Assembly: GCA_944376845.1 (NCBI GenBank)
Contig: CALWDZ010000013.1
Span: 1-33,572, forward strand
Length of the DNA: 33,572 nucleotides
Direction: 5' to 3'
Source: an uncultured Clostridia bacterium
GTDB taxonomy: Bacteria; Bacillota; Clostridia; Christensenellales; UBA1242
Each line of letters opens with the position of its first letter. Position 1 is the first letter of the stretch. Below, piece by piece: positions 7,453 through 16,640 of this stretch. The notes beneath the pieces were generated by a model. It was not told where the DNA came from, ran no database searches, and was given only the letters and a program-made list of their open reading frames with translations. A program made the position numbers and the translations under genes.

Positions 7453-10400
7453 TTAAGCATTTTGTGCATCAGCCTGTGCATCGGCATGAACATCAACTTC
7501 AACAGGGAAAAGTTCACGATACTGTTTAAGTCCTGTTCCTGCTGGGATGAGTTTACCAATGATAACGTTTTCTTTAAGTCCTTGCAAATGGTCAACTTTC
7601 CCTTTAAGTGCAGCATCTGTAAGAACTCTTGATGTCTGCTCAAATGATGCGGCTGAAAGGAAACTATCAGTTGCAAGTGATGCCTTTGTAAGACCTAAAA
7701 GTATACGTTTTGCTGTTGCTGGAATTCCGCCATTACGAAGAACCCTTTCATTTTCGTCTTCATATGTGAACACATCTACTACTTCGCCTGGAAGAAGTGT
7801 TGTGTCTCCAGCGTTTTCTATTTTAACTTTCTTTAACATCTGCCTGATTATAACTTCTATGTGCTTATCGTTGATAGAAACATCTTGTGCACGATAAACT
7901 GAAATGACTTCACTTAGAAGATAATCTTGCAAGCCTTTAAGACCTTTTATTCTAAGCAAATCTGCTGGATTTATTGAACCTTCAGAAAGTTGTGTCCCTG
8001 CGAATATCTTATCGCCTGTTTTAACTTTTAAATAAACAGGTTTTTTGATTTCGTAAACTGCTTCTTCTTCTGGATTCTTAACGGTAATTGTGAAAAGTCT
8101 TGGTTCCTCTTTGACGGTTACTGTGCCTGCTATTTCACTAAGTTTTGCTTCACCTTTTGGCCTACGTGCTTCAAAAATTTCTTCAACACGTGGCAAACCT
8201 TTTGTAATATCAGCAGCAACTGCAGCACCACCAGTGTGGAAAGTACGCATTGTAAGCTGTGTTCCTGGTTCACCGATTGACTGCGCAGCAATGATACCTA
8301 CTGCTTCACCAATGGTTACTTCATCAAGACCTGCCATATTTCGTCCATAACATTTTGCACAAACCCCATGGCGAGAACGACATGTAAGAAGTGTTCTTAT
8401 ATTTACTTGTTCTATTCCTGCGTCCTCAATGGCTTTAGCCTGTGCTTTTGAAATCATAGTATTTGCTTTAACTATTACTTCGCCAGTTTTTGGGTCAACA
8501 ACATCATCTACGGCGAATCTACCAGCAATTCTATCTGCAAGTGTTTCAAGCACTGTCTTATCTTTAACCAAAGCGGTTACTATCGAACCCTTTACCTTTT
8601 CGCCTAAACTCTCAAAACAATCTTCTTCTGTTACAACAACATCTTGGCTGATATCAACAAGTCTACGAGTAAGATATCCAGAGTCCGCTGTTTTTAGTGC
8701 TATATCCGCAAGACCTTTACGTCCACCACGAGAAGACAAGAAGTATTCAAGTGGAGTAAGTCCGCCACGGAAAGATGATTTAACAGGAATATCAACTTTT
8801 TGACCTGATGCATTTGCCATAATACCACGCATTCCACAAATACCATTTAACTGGACATTGTTACCACGGGCACCAGAAATAACCATCATTTTAAGTGGGT
8901 TATAGTCATCCAAGTGGTCAATTACCGCTTGCTGAACTTTGTTCGTTGCATCAAACCAAATATTGATATTTGCAGTTAGTTTTTCATCCAAAGTTACAAG
9001 TCCCATTGCAAGCAAATTTTCATTTTCAAGCACTTTCTTTTGTGCTTCTTCCAAAATTTCCTTTTTCTTTGGTGGCTCTTCCATATCGTAAACATTGATT
9101 GTAAGTGATGCAATTGTTGAATATTTATATCCAAGTTCTTTAAAGCGGTCTATCATTTTTGAACACTCTGTTGTTCCAAGTTTTTCAAAGCATGCAACTG
9201 TAATCTTTTTAAGGTCGCCTTTCATAACTGGATAGTTAATTTCAAGTTCGCACATATCTTCTGGTTTTTCACGCTTTGTGAATCCTAAGTTTTGTGGTAC
9301 TGCACGATTGAAAATAATTCTTCCAACAGTGGTTTTAATACGTTTTGAATATGTTTTTCCTTCAACTACGGCAGTTTTACGAACTTCAATTTCTGCTTGA
9401 ATATCTAGTACATTTGTTTGATATGCTATTATTGCTTCATCTTCGCTAGCATAAACACTACCCTCACCTTTGACACCTTTTTTGGACTGTGTCAAATAGT
9501 AACAACCAATGACAATATCAAGTCCTGGTGTAACAATAGGTGCACCATCACTAAGTTTTAATATGTTGTTTGAAGCAAGCATAAGTGTACGTGCTTCTGT
9601 TCTTGCATCGATGGAAAGAGGAACATGGACAGGCATTTGGTCACCGTCGAAGTCGGCGTTAAATCCTGTACAAACAGATGGGTGAAGTCTTATCGCTCTA
9701 CCTTCAACTAAAACAGGTTCAAATGCTTGAATACTTAATCTGTGTAGTGAAGGAGCACGGTTTAAAAGTACTGGATGGTCTTTTATAACTTCACTAAGAA
9801 CATCCCAAACAACTGGTTTTTCACGTTCTATTAAACGTTTTGCGCTCTTTATATTGTTTGATTGATTCATTTCAACCAATCTTTTGATTATAAATGGTTT
9901 AAAAAGTTCAAGTGCCATTTCTTTTGGAAGTCCGCACTGATACATTTTTAAATCTGGGCCTACGGCAATAACAGAACGTCCTGAATAGTCAACACGTTTA
10001 CCAAGAAGATTTTGCCTAAAACGTCCTTGTTTTCCTGTTAGTATTGCTGTAAGTGATTTTAAATCTTTTTGTTTTGCACCCTGAACAGCCTTACCATGTT
10101 TACCATTATCTATAAGTGCATCAACTGCTTCTTGAAGCATACGCTTTTCATTTCTGATAATAACATCAGGAGCACCAAGTTCCATAAGTTTTTTAAGACG
10201 ATTGTTTCTGTTTATTACACGTCTATAAAGGTCATTTAAGTCACTTGTAGCAAATCTACCACCATCAAGTTGAACCATAGGTCTAAGGTCTGGTGGAAGT
10301 ACTGGAAGAACTTCAAGAACCATCCACTCAGGCTTATTTCCACTCTTTAAAAATGCTTCAACTATATCAAGTTTTTTGATTGCTTTTATACGTTTTTGAC

Positions 10401-11001
10401 CCTTTGCTGTTTTAAGGGTTTCTTTAAGTTCTTTACTTTCTTTTTCAAGGTCAACTTGAGAAAGGAGTGTTCTGATTGCTTCACCACCCATACCAGCCAC
10501 AAAACTACCAGGGCCAAATGTCTCCTGTGCTTCACGATATTCTCTATCGGAAATTATCTGTTTGTATGTGAAGTTGGTGTTCTTTGGGTCAATAACAATC
10601 CAATTTACATAGTAGACAACTTGTTCAAGTGCTTTTGGAGTGATGTCCAAAATGGTACCAATCCTAGATGGTACACTTCTAAAAAACCAAATGTGTGTAA
10701 CAGGTGCAGCAAGTTCAATATGTCCCATACGCTCACGACGTACCTTAGAGCGTGTGACTTCAACTCCACACTTATCACATATAACACCTTTGTATCTTAT
10801 ACGTTTGTACTTTCCACAATGGCATTCCCAGTCCTTTCTTGGTCCAAAAATCTTTTCACAAAAAAGTCCATCTTTTTCTGGTTTTTGTGTTCTGTAATTG
10901 ATTGTTTCTGGCTTGGTTACTTCGCCATGTGACCATTCACGAATTTTTTCAGGCGAAGCAATGCCTATTTTTATGGAATCAAAATTGTTAAGTTCAAACA
11001 T
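7453..11001 (-). CDS. rpoC: DNA-directed RNA polymerase beta' subunit
   Basis: This 1182-residue protein is the largest catalytic subunit of RNA polymerase. The N-terminal zinc site has Cys60, Cys62, Cys75 and Cys78. The catalytic magnesium loop NADFDGDQM lies at residues 448-456. The second zinc site includes [11 protein letters not shown] in the C-terminal half. The bridge-helix and trigger-loop region ([16 protein letters not shown]) is intact. Its length matches Bacillota RpoC without large lineage-specific inserts. It follows rpoB by 21 nt and has GGAG before the ATG at 11001. A strong terminator follows it, so rpoBC form a closed unit. Confidence 0.98.
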   Translation of the reverse strand: MFELNNFDSIKIGIASPEKIREWSHGEVTKPETINYRTQKPEKDGLFCEKIFGPRKDWECHCGKYKRIRYKGVICDKCGVEVTRSKVRRERMGHIELAAPVTHIWFFRSVPSRIGTILDITPKALEQVVYYVNWIVIDPKNTNFTYKQIISDREYREAQETFGPGSFVAGMGGEAIRTLLSQVDLEKESKELKETLKTAKGQKRIKAIKKLDIVEAFLKSGNKPEWMVLEVLPVLPPDLRPMVQLDGGRFATSDLNDLYRRVINRNNRLKKLMELGAPDVIIRNEKRMLQEAVDALIDNGKHGKAVQGAKQKDLKSLTAILTGKQGRFRQNLLGKRVDYSGRSVIAVGPDLKMYQCGLPKEMALELFKPFIIKRLVEMNQSNNIKSAKRLIEREKPVVWDVLSEVIKDHPVLLNRAPSLHRLSIQAFEPVLVEGRAIRLHPSVCTGFNADFDGDQMPVHVPLSIDARTEARTLMLASNNILKLSDGAPIVTPGLDIVIGCYYLTQSKKGVKGEGSVYASEDEAIIAYQTNVLDIQAEIEVRKTAVVEGKTYSKRIKTTVGRIIFNRAVPQNLGFTKREKPEDMCELEINYPVMKGDLKKITVACFEKLGTTECSKMIDRFKELGYKYSTIASLTINVYDMEEPPKKKEILEEAQKKVLENENLLAMGLVTLDEKLTANINIWFDATNKVQQAVIDHLDDYNPLKMMVISGARGNNVQLNGICGMRGIMANASGQKVDIPVKSSFRGGLTPLEYFLSSRGGRKGLADIALKTADSGYLTRRLVDISQDVVVTEEDCFESLGEKVKGSIVTALVKDKTVLETLADRIAGRFAVDDVVDPKTGEVIVKANTMISKAQAKAIEDAGIEQVNIRTLLTCRSRHGVCAKCYGRNMAGLDEVTIGEAVGIIAAQSIGEPGTQLTMRTFHTGGAAVAADITKGLPRVEEIFEARRPKGEAKLSEIAGTVTVKEEPRLFTITVKNPEEEAVYEIKKPVYLKVKTGDKIFAGTQLSEGSINPADLLRIKGLKGLQDYLLSEVISVYRAQDVSINDKHIEVIIRQMLKKVKIENAGDTTLLPGEVVDVFTYEDENERVLRNGGIPATAKRILLGLTKASLATDSFLSAASFEQTSRVLTDAALKGKVDHLQGLKENVIIGKLIPAGTGLKQYRELFPVEVDVHADAQADAQNA

Positions 11002-11022
11002 CAGTTTTTCTCCTATATTTTT

Positions 11023-14000
11023 TTACTCATCAAAGTCATCAAAATCATCAAACATATTGTCTACATCTATGCCATTTTTAAGGTCATCTTCTGTAATTAC
11101 ATCTCCACTTTCTTCTGGTTTTTCATCACCAAAATCAAGGGTTATATCTCTAAGTTCTTTTTCAACTTCATGACTTAAACTTGGTGTGTCATCATCATTT
11201 GAAAGTTCTTGAATTGAAACTTCTTTATTGTCTTCTGTCAAAATCTTGACATCAAGTCCAAGTGCTTGAAGTTCCTTAACCAAGACTTTGAAACTCTCTG
11301 GAATTCCTGGTTCTGCGATTGGTTGGCCCTTGACTATTGCCTCATAAGTTTTTGTTCTACCGACAATATCGTCAGACTTAACAGTAAGAATTTCTTGAAG
11401 GATGCTTGATGCACCATATGCTTCAAGTGCCCAAACTTCCATTTCACCAAATCTCTGTCCACCCATCATCGCTTTACCACCAAGTGGCTGCTGTGTAACA
11501 AGTGAGTAAGGTCCTGTACTTCTTGCATGCATCTTGCTGTCTACCATGTGGTCAAGTTTTAACATATATTTGTAACCAACTGTGGCTTTATGGTCAAATG
11601 GTTCACCAGTTCTACCGTCGTAAAGTTGGATTTTACCATCACTTGGGAAATTGTTTGCAATAAGTAGTTCACGAATTTGGTCCGCATCTGCACCATCAAA
11701 TACTGGTGTAGCAACTTTCCAGCCAAGTGTTCCAGCAACAAGTCCAAGATGGACTTCTAGCACCTGACCGACATTCATACGAGATGGAATACCTAGTGGG
11801 TTTAACACAATATCAAGTGGCTGACCATTTGCCATAAATGGCATATCTGCTTCTGGAAGCACTCTGGATACAACACCTTTATTTCCGTGACGACCAGACA
11901 TCTTATCACCAACTGAGAGTTTTCTTCTTTGTGCTACATAAACTTTGACAAGCATATTTACGCCTGGGTCAAGTTCATCTTTATTTTTTCTTGAAAATAC
12001 TTCAACATTAACGACAACACCGCCACGACCATGTTTAACGCGGAGTGAAGTATCACGGACTTCGCGGGCTTTATCGCCAAATATTGCACGAAGAAGCCTT
12101 TCTTCTGGTGTGAGTTCGGTTTCGCCTTTTGGTGTAACTTTACCAACCAATATATCCCCAGGACGAACTTCTGTTCCTACGCGAACAATACCATTTTCAT
12201 CAAGATTTTTAAGGGCATCTTCACTTAGGTTTGGAATATCACGAGTAATTTCTTCATCGCCAAGTTTTGTTGCTCTACATGGCATTTCTTCAACTTTAAG
12301 TGTTATAGATGTATAAACATCTTCTTTTACAATTCGTTCACTAATAAGTATAGCATCCTCAAAGTTGTATCCCTCCCAGTTCATATATCCAACAAGGACA
12401 TTTTTTCCAAGGGCAAGTTCACCATTTTGAGTTGCGTGTCCATCTGCTAAGAGGTCACCTTTTTTAACTTTTTGACCTTTTTTGCAATTTGGTTTTTGAT
12501 TGTTACAAGTATCTGCATTGGTTTTTTGGAATTTTATAAGTTTATATTCATCAATTCCACCCTCATCTGCACGAACTTTAATTACATCAGCGCTGACATA
12601 ATCAACTACACCATCACGCTTTGCTACAATCATATCTCCACAGTCTTTTGCAACTGGACGTTCCATACCTGTTCCAACAATAGGCGCTTCAGGTCTAAGA
12701 ATTGGAACTGCCTGACGTTGCATGTTGGAACCCATAAGTGCACGGGCAGAGTCATCGTTTCCAAGGAATGGAATAAGTGCGGTTGCCGCTGAAATAAATT
12801 GTCTTGGAGAAACATCCATAAGGTCAACCATAGACTTTGGAACTTCTACAATTGCATCTTTGTGTCTACAAAGAACACGGTCATTTATAAATCTTTGCTC
12901 TTCATCTAGTGGTTCAACCGCTTCTGCAATGTAGCAGTTATCTTCAACATCTGCCATGTAATATTCATAAGATTTTTCTACTTTACCTGTGGCTTTATCA
13001 ACTTTCCTATAAGGTGTTTCCATAAAACCATATTCATTTATCTTACAATATGAAGCCATGGTGTTGATAAGACCAATACTTTGACCTTCTGGGGTTTCAA
13101 TAGCACAAATTCTACCATAGTGTGTGTAGTGAATATCACGAACTTCAGCGCTTGCTCTTTCTTTTTTAACACCGCCAGGGCCAACTGCTGAGAATTTACG
13201 TTTTTGAGTAAGTCCACTTAGTGAATTTATTTGATCCATAAGTTGACTTAATTGTGATTGTGCAATGAAATCTTTTAATGCCTTATTTACTGGACGTGGG
13301 TTGACAATTTGAGATGGTGTAATCTCGCTAAGTTCTTTACCTTGAAGTGTTTCCTTTATATTTGCTCCGAGTTTTTTAACACCAGCACGAAAGGCATTTC
13401 CAACAAGTTCACCAACTGTTGCGACACGTTTGTTGGACAAGTGGTCAATGTTATCAATTTCGCCAATACCTTCAATTAAGTCAAGATAATAACTTATTGT
13501 AGCCAAAATATCATCCATTGTAAGCGTTGTAATCATTAAGTCTTTTGCGTTTGCCTTTATTGCCTCAATACGCTTTTCTTTTGTTTTATTATCTTTGAGA
13601 ATTTGAACAAGTTTTGGATAATATACTTCTTCTAATATTCCAAGTGCTTTTTCATCGCATGGGAAAATCTTTGAAAGTCTTACGCGGTTATTTCCTCTGA
13701 TTAAGTGTTTTCTACCATTAAGTTCAACATAAACTTCATTTATACCACTATCTTGTATTCGCCTAGCGACTTCAGCACCTATCTTTTCGCCTTTTTTAAC
13801 TACAACTTCATCATCTATGACAATGTTTTGAGCGCTTATTAAATTTGTTATTCTTGTTGCTAGTGATAGTTTTTTATTGATTTTGTATCTACCAACACGT
13901 GTAACATTGTAATATGCATCAGAGAAAAACAAGAGATTTATATAGTTTCTTGTACTTTCAGCATTTGGAACATCTGCTGGACGAGTTTTTCTAGCAAGTT

Positions 14001-14709
14001 CAATGAGTGCCTCTTCTTGTGTTGTCTGTGGTTCTTTTTCTATTATTTGTTTTACAAGTCTATGTCCACCGAAAAGATTTATAATTTCATCGTTGGTATA
14101 ACCAAAACACTTTAAAAACAAACCAAGGGTGATTTTGTGTGAACGGTCAAGTACGACCTTTAGTGTTTCATTTGCACCCTGCTCTATTTCAAGCCACATA
14201 CCATGGCTTGGATAAATTTGTCCACGAAGGGTGGAATTATCATTTTTTTCACGAGTGAAATACACACTTGGAGAACGAGTAACCTGACTTACAACAACCC
14301 TTTCAATTCCGTTAAAAATAAAAGAACCTTGGTCTGTCATAAGTGGTATATCGCCAAGATAGACCTCTTGGTCAATAGCCTCACCGCTATCTTCAACAAC
14401 AAACCTTGCCTTTACTTTAAGTGGCAAAGAATATGAAAGTCCACGTCTACGACATTCTTTTATGTCATATTTTGGTTTTTCTGACATATCGGTATCAAGA
14501 AAATAAAGTTTCGCCTTGCCACTATAGTCAGTGATTGGCGACAACTCTTGAAGTATGTCATATATGCCATGTTCCAAAAATTCTTTGTATGGCTCCTTTT
14601 GAATATCCAAAAGATTTGGAAGTTGCGCTATCTCATCAAGTTTGGAAAAGGTATAACGTTCATTGTTTCCACATTTAATTTTTTTGAGTGTTGGCATATT
14701 GTGTTGCAT
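11023..14709 (-). CDS. rpoB: DNA-directed RNA polymerase beta subunit
   Basis: This 1228-residue core polymerase subunit contains all the usual conserved blocks: SQLSQLMDQ, HYTHYGRICAIETPEGQ, the GDKMSGRHGNKG lysine region and a typical C-terminus, followed by an acidic tail. The ATG at 14709 has AAGGAG nine bases upstream. In the rifampicin pocket the sequence is LTQKRKFSAVG. Gln502 replaces the usual His (E. coli 526), Lys505 replaces Arg529, Val509 replaces Leu533, and Ser531 is kept. No rplKAJL genes lie upstream. Instead the gene has its own consensus promoter and a leader of about 140 nt. Confidence 0.98.
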   Translation of the reverse strand: MQHNMPTLKKIKCGNNERYTFSKLDEIAQLPNLLDIQKEPYKEFLEHGIYDILQELSPITDYSGKAKLYFLDTDMSEKPKYDIKECRRRGLSYSLPLKVKARFVVEDSGEAIDQEVYLGDIPLMTDQGSFIFNGIERVVVSQVTRSPSVYFTREKNDNSTLRGQIYPSHGMWLEIEQGANETLKVVLDRSHKITLGLFLKCFGYTNDEIINLFGGHRLVKQIIEKEPQTTQEEALIELARKTRPADVPNAESTRNYINLLFFSDAYYNVTRVGRYKINKKLSLATRITNLISAQNIVIDDEVVVKKGEKIGAEVARRIQDSGINEVYVELNGRKHLIRGNNRVRLSKIFPCDEKALGILEEVYYPKLVQILKDNKTKEKRIEAIKANAKDLMITTLTMDDILATISYYLDLIEGIGEIDNIDHLSNKRVATVGELVGNAFRAGVKKLGANIKETLQGKELSEITPSQIVNPRPVNKALKDFIAQSQLSQLMDQINSLSGLTQKRKFSAVGPGGVKKERASAEVRDIHYTHYGRICAIETPEGQSIGLINTMASYCKINEYGFMETPYRKVDKATGKVEKSYEYYMADVEDNCYIAEAVEPLDEEQRFINDRVLCRHKDAIVEVPKSMVDLMDVSPRQFISAATALIPFLGNDDSARALMGSNMQRQAVPILRPEAPIVGTGMERPVAKDCGDMIVAKRDGVVDYVSADVIKVRADEGGIDEYKLIKFQKTNADTCNNQKPNCKKGQKVKKGDLLADGHATQNGELALGKNVLVGYMNWEGYNFEDAILISERIVKEDVYTSITLKVEEMPCRATKLGDEEITRDIPNLSEDALKNLDENGIVRVGTEVRPGDILVGKVTPKGETELTPEERLLRAIFGDKAREVRDTSLRVKHGRGGVVVNVEVFSRKNKDELDPGVNMLVKVYVAQRRKLSVGDKMSGRHGNKGVVSRVLPEADMPFMANGQPLDIVLNPLGIPSRMNVGQVLEVHLGLVAGTLGWKVATPVFDGADADQIRELLIANNFPSDGKIQLYDGRTGEPFDHKATVGYKYMLKLDHMVDSKMHARSTGPYSLVTQQPLGGKAMMGGQRFGEMEVWALEAYGASSILQEILTVKSDDIVGRTKTYEAIVKGQPIAEPGIPESFKVLVKELQALGLDVKILTEDNKEVSIQELSNDDDTPSLSHEVEKELRDITLDFGDEKPEESGDVITEDDLKNGIDVDNMFDDFDDFDE

Positions 14710-14856
14710 ATAAAAATTCTCCTTAACGTGTGTCTAGATATGAAAATAACAAGCAAAATCAACACAGAGTATCCCGTGCTTTATGCCTGTAAAATTCATA
14801 ATATTTAGTTAGAATATCTCTACAACTATCACTATTCGAATAATATTCCTTAGGGA
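14710..14856 (-). other. rpoB 5' leader
   Basis: About 140 nt separate the predicted transcription start (near 14850) from rpoB. I see small inverted repeats, such as TATTCGAATA at 14833-14842, and a possible CACGG/CTGTG hairpin further on. I recognise no riboswitch class or L10-type leader, and there is no long ORF. Confidence 0.5.
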
Positions 14857-14885
14857 ATTATATCTAAACAACCAATGTTTGTCAA
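14857..14885 (-). promoter_or_regulatory. rpoB: Perfect consensus promoter of rpoBC
   Basis: TTGACA (14880-14885), a 17-nt spacer and TATAAT (14857-14862) on the minus strand match the housekeeping sigma consensus at every position. The near-palindrome ATTCCT-TA-GGGAAT at 14845-14858 covers the end of the -10 box and the predicted start, where a regulator could bind. Confidence 0.85.
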
Positions 14886-14894
14886 TAAAAAAAC

Positions 14895-14927
14895 AAAAAA
14901 AATCAGCACCTTGGCTGATTTTTTTTT
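14895..14927 (-). terminator. Intrinsic terminator of the SipW-type substrate gene
   Basis: AATCAGC/GCTGATT arms close a 6-nt loop, with A-runs before and T-runs after, so it may act in both directions. It lies 1 nt beyond the stop codon of the 195-residue gene. Confidence 0.9.
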
Positions 14928-14928
14928 A

Positions 14929-15516
14929 TTATGCGGTGTATTGTGTTATGTTAAGATCTATTGAAAAGTTTGCACTTGCTATTGCCACAGTTGCATCTTT
15001 TAAGTAAACATAATATACAAACTGAGCATTTCCATCTTCTTCAATTAAAGTGTCATACGAATTTGAAGCATCTGCTAAAACAGCAAAGTTTTCACTTCCG
15101 CCAAGTCCAAAAGTGTCGTCATCGATTGCGACTTCTACGCCTCCTGGATTTATTGTAGAAACTGTAATGATTAATTTCCATGCACTTGAAGTGTTGAGGT
15201 TGATGTCGGCATCCGCAGTATGCGTACCGTTGCCTTCTGGGAGGTTTGTACCAATGTTGTAAGATGTGTAAGTGTCAACCTGCTGTGTGTTTGCGTAACT
15301 AAGTTCTGTTACTGCACCATCTGAGTGTCCTTGGTGTTCATCAGTAACATACTCAGTTTGCATGGTTACTGTAACAAGTACATCTGTCATGTTATATGAA
15401 ACCGTACCATTTACCGAATAAGAAACTGATGTTGCAGCATATACACCAAATGCCATGAGTGCCACCGACAAACAAAGTGATGCTACCGTTGCAAATAACT
15501 TAAATTTTCTTTTCAT
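14929..15516 (-). CDS. SipW-type exported surface protein (TasA/camelysin-like)
   Basis: The 195-residue product has a SipW-type signal peptide: a basic start (MKRKFKLF), a hydrophobic core, then AFGVYAATSVSYSVNG, with likely cleavage after Val-Tyr-Ala. The mature part is acidic, rich in Thr, Ser, Asn and Val, lacks Cys, and looks like one beta-sandwich domain. Such proteins (TasA and CalY in Bacillus) are processed by SipW and can assemble into fibres, but assembly here is inference. AAAGGAG precedes the ATG at 15516. It follows two SipW-like peptidase genes, separated by a hairpin with a T-run. No sorting motif or cell-wall anchor is present. Confidence 0.75.
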   Translation of the reverse strand: MKRKFKLFATVASLCLSVALMAFGVYAATSVSYSVNGTVSYNMTDVLVTVTMQTEYVTDEHQGHSDGAVTELSYANTQQVDTYTSYNIGTNLPEGNGTHTADADINLNTSSAWKLIITVSTINPGGVEVAIDDDTFGLGGSENFAVLADASNSYDTLIEEDGNAQFVYYVYLKDATVAIASANFSIDLNITQYTA

Positions 15517-15537
15517 AATTTACTCCTTTTTTTAAAT

Positions 15538-15570
15538 TAAAAAAACTAGCATTTTTTTAACAATGTTAGT
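15538..15570 (-). terminator. Terminator or attenuator between the peptidases and their substrate gene
   Basis: On the minus strand, ACTAACAT pairs with ATGCTAGT (8 bp, one wobble) around a 10-nt loop, then runs into seven T. I see no convincing promoter between it and the substrate ATG at 15516, so read-through past this hairpin probably sets the peptidase-to-substrate ratio. Confidence 0.6.
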
Positions 15571-15596
15571 ATGTGACAAAAATAAATTTTTACACA

Positions 15597-16640
15597 CTAA
15601 ATTTTTTTGCTAGTTTTTTCTTTGTTTATATACTCATTTAAAGAAAGTATTTTCAGTTGCTCATCGATGACTTTTATGTCAGATTTAAATTTTAAATTTT
15701 GTTTCCAAAATTCATAATAGATTTTCTGACTTTTTGAATCAAGAATATTATACGATAGTTTAGCAAGATGCAATAAATCTTTTTGACTTTCTGTAGGATT
15801 GTCACCAAATCTCCAAACCTCATCAAAAGCATCTTCCCTTTCATCTTCAGGCACTTTTGGAAACATAACTATTCGGCATACAATTTCCATTTCACCAGTT
15901 TTGATTAACCTCTGCGCTTCCCTATCTTGCCAGTGCATTACACCATTCATCAACTTTTTTTCAACATACATAAAATTGATTTGTTCAATAAGTGCCAAGG
16001 ACTGAAGAATAATCATTATTCCAAGCGGTAAACATACTAAGCAAATCATACCAGTTGAACTAGAAACCCAACGAAGTACATTCCTAAGCCAAACGGGCGT
16101 ATTCAAATATTTACCAACAACAAAATCATCACGAATAAGTATGCTATCTGCGTTTGCATTTGAAGAGCCTTTTGTTCTAAAATACCTTGCACCCGTATGA
16201 TCCATAAGAACTCCAACAATTTCATGGAAAACAACTCTATATGACCCTCCAGTGATGTCAGACATTTCCCGACGACCCTCTGGTTCTTCTAATGTTATCT
16301 CTACACTATCATCTACACTATCTAGTTCAATTTTTTCAAAAATATTATCTGCACTATCTTGGTATTGGTAAAATGCTATAATATCACCAACCCACAATGA
16401 ATTTGTATCAGTTTTAGTTACAAAAACGCTATCGCCTACTCTAAAACCACTATTTCCCATTGAACCAGATAGTACTCTTACAACACTGAGTCCAAAAAAG
16501 GAAGGAACTTTATTGCTTTGATTTTGCGTAAAAATGACTAATGTTACAACAAGCGCAAGTAAAAGTATGGGAATTAAAAAGATATCCCCAATTTTCCCAG
16601 CAAGAGTATAGACTGTATTTTTTTTCTTTTTATTTGCCAT
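15597..16640 (-). CDS. SipW-like signal peptidase I with cytosolic tail (second gene)
   Basis: This 347-residue enzyme has a membrane helix at about residues 20-37, then an extracytoplasmic S26 peptidase domain. The catalytic Ser60 is in SGSM. His139 in VVFHEIVG takes the place of the general-base Lys, which marks the ER or SipW type. TKGSSNANAD keeps the distal Asp (Asp165), while the nearer Asp is Ser159. A second helix (about 198-218) returns the chain to the cytosol, where about 125 further residues follow. This tail is absent from classical SipW and matches the tail of the neighbouring paralogue (EVW, then KIYYEFWK). The start overlaps the upstream gene by 11 nt. Confidence 0.8.
   Translation of the reverse strand: MANKKKKNTVYTLAGKIGDIFLIPILLLALVVTLVIFTQNQSNKVPSFFGLSVVRVLSGSMGNSGFRVGDSVFVTKTDTNSLWVGDIIAFYQYQDSADNIFEKIELDSVDDSVEITLEEPEGRREMSDITGGSYRVVFHEIVGVLMDHTGARYFRTKGSSNANADSILIRDDFVVGKYLNTPVWLRNVLRWVSSSTGMICLVCLPLGIMIILQSLALIEQINFMYVEKKLMNGVMHWQDREAQRLIKTGEMEIVCRIVMFPKVPEDEREDAFDEVWRFGDNPTESQKDLLHLAKLSYNILDSKSQKIYYEFWKQNLKFKSDIKVIDEQLKILSLNEYINKEKTSKKI

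Noticed and set aside
10396..10932. 178-codon ORF on the plus strand opposite rpoC
   Set aside because: It is antisense to a fully conserved part of rpoC, with no SD and no recognisable domain. It results from codon bias of rpoC.
12472..12792. 106-codon plus-strand ORF opposite rpoB
   Set aside because: It is antisense to conserved rpoB sequence with low-complexity composition, and I see no start signal.
15538..15610. Long-range pairing of the two CTAGC/GCTAG elements near 15546 and 15612
   Set aside because: Only five bases pair over about 60 nt. The local hairpin with its T-run explains the sequence better.
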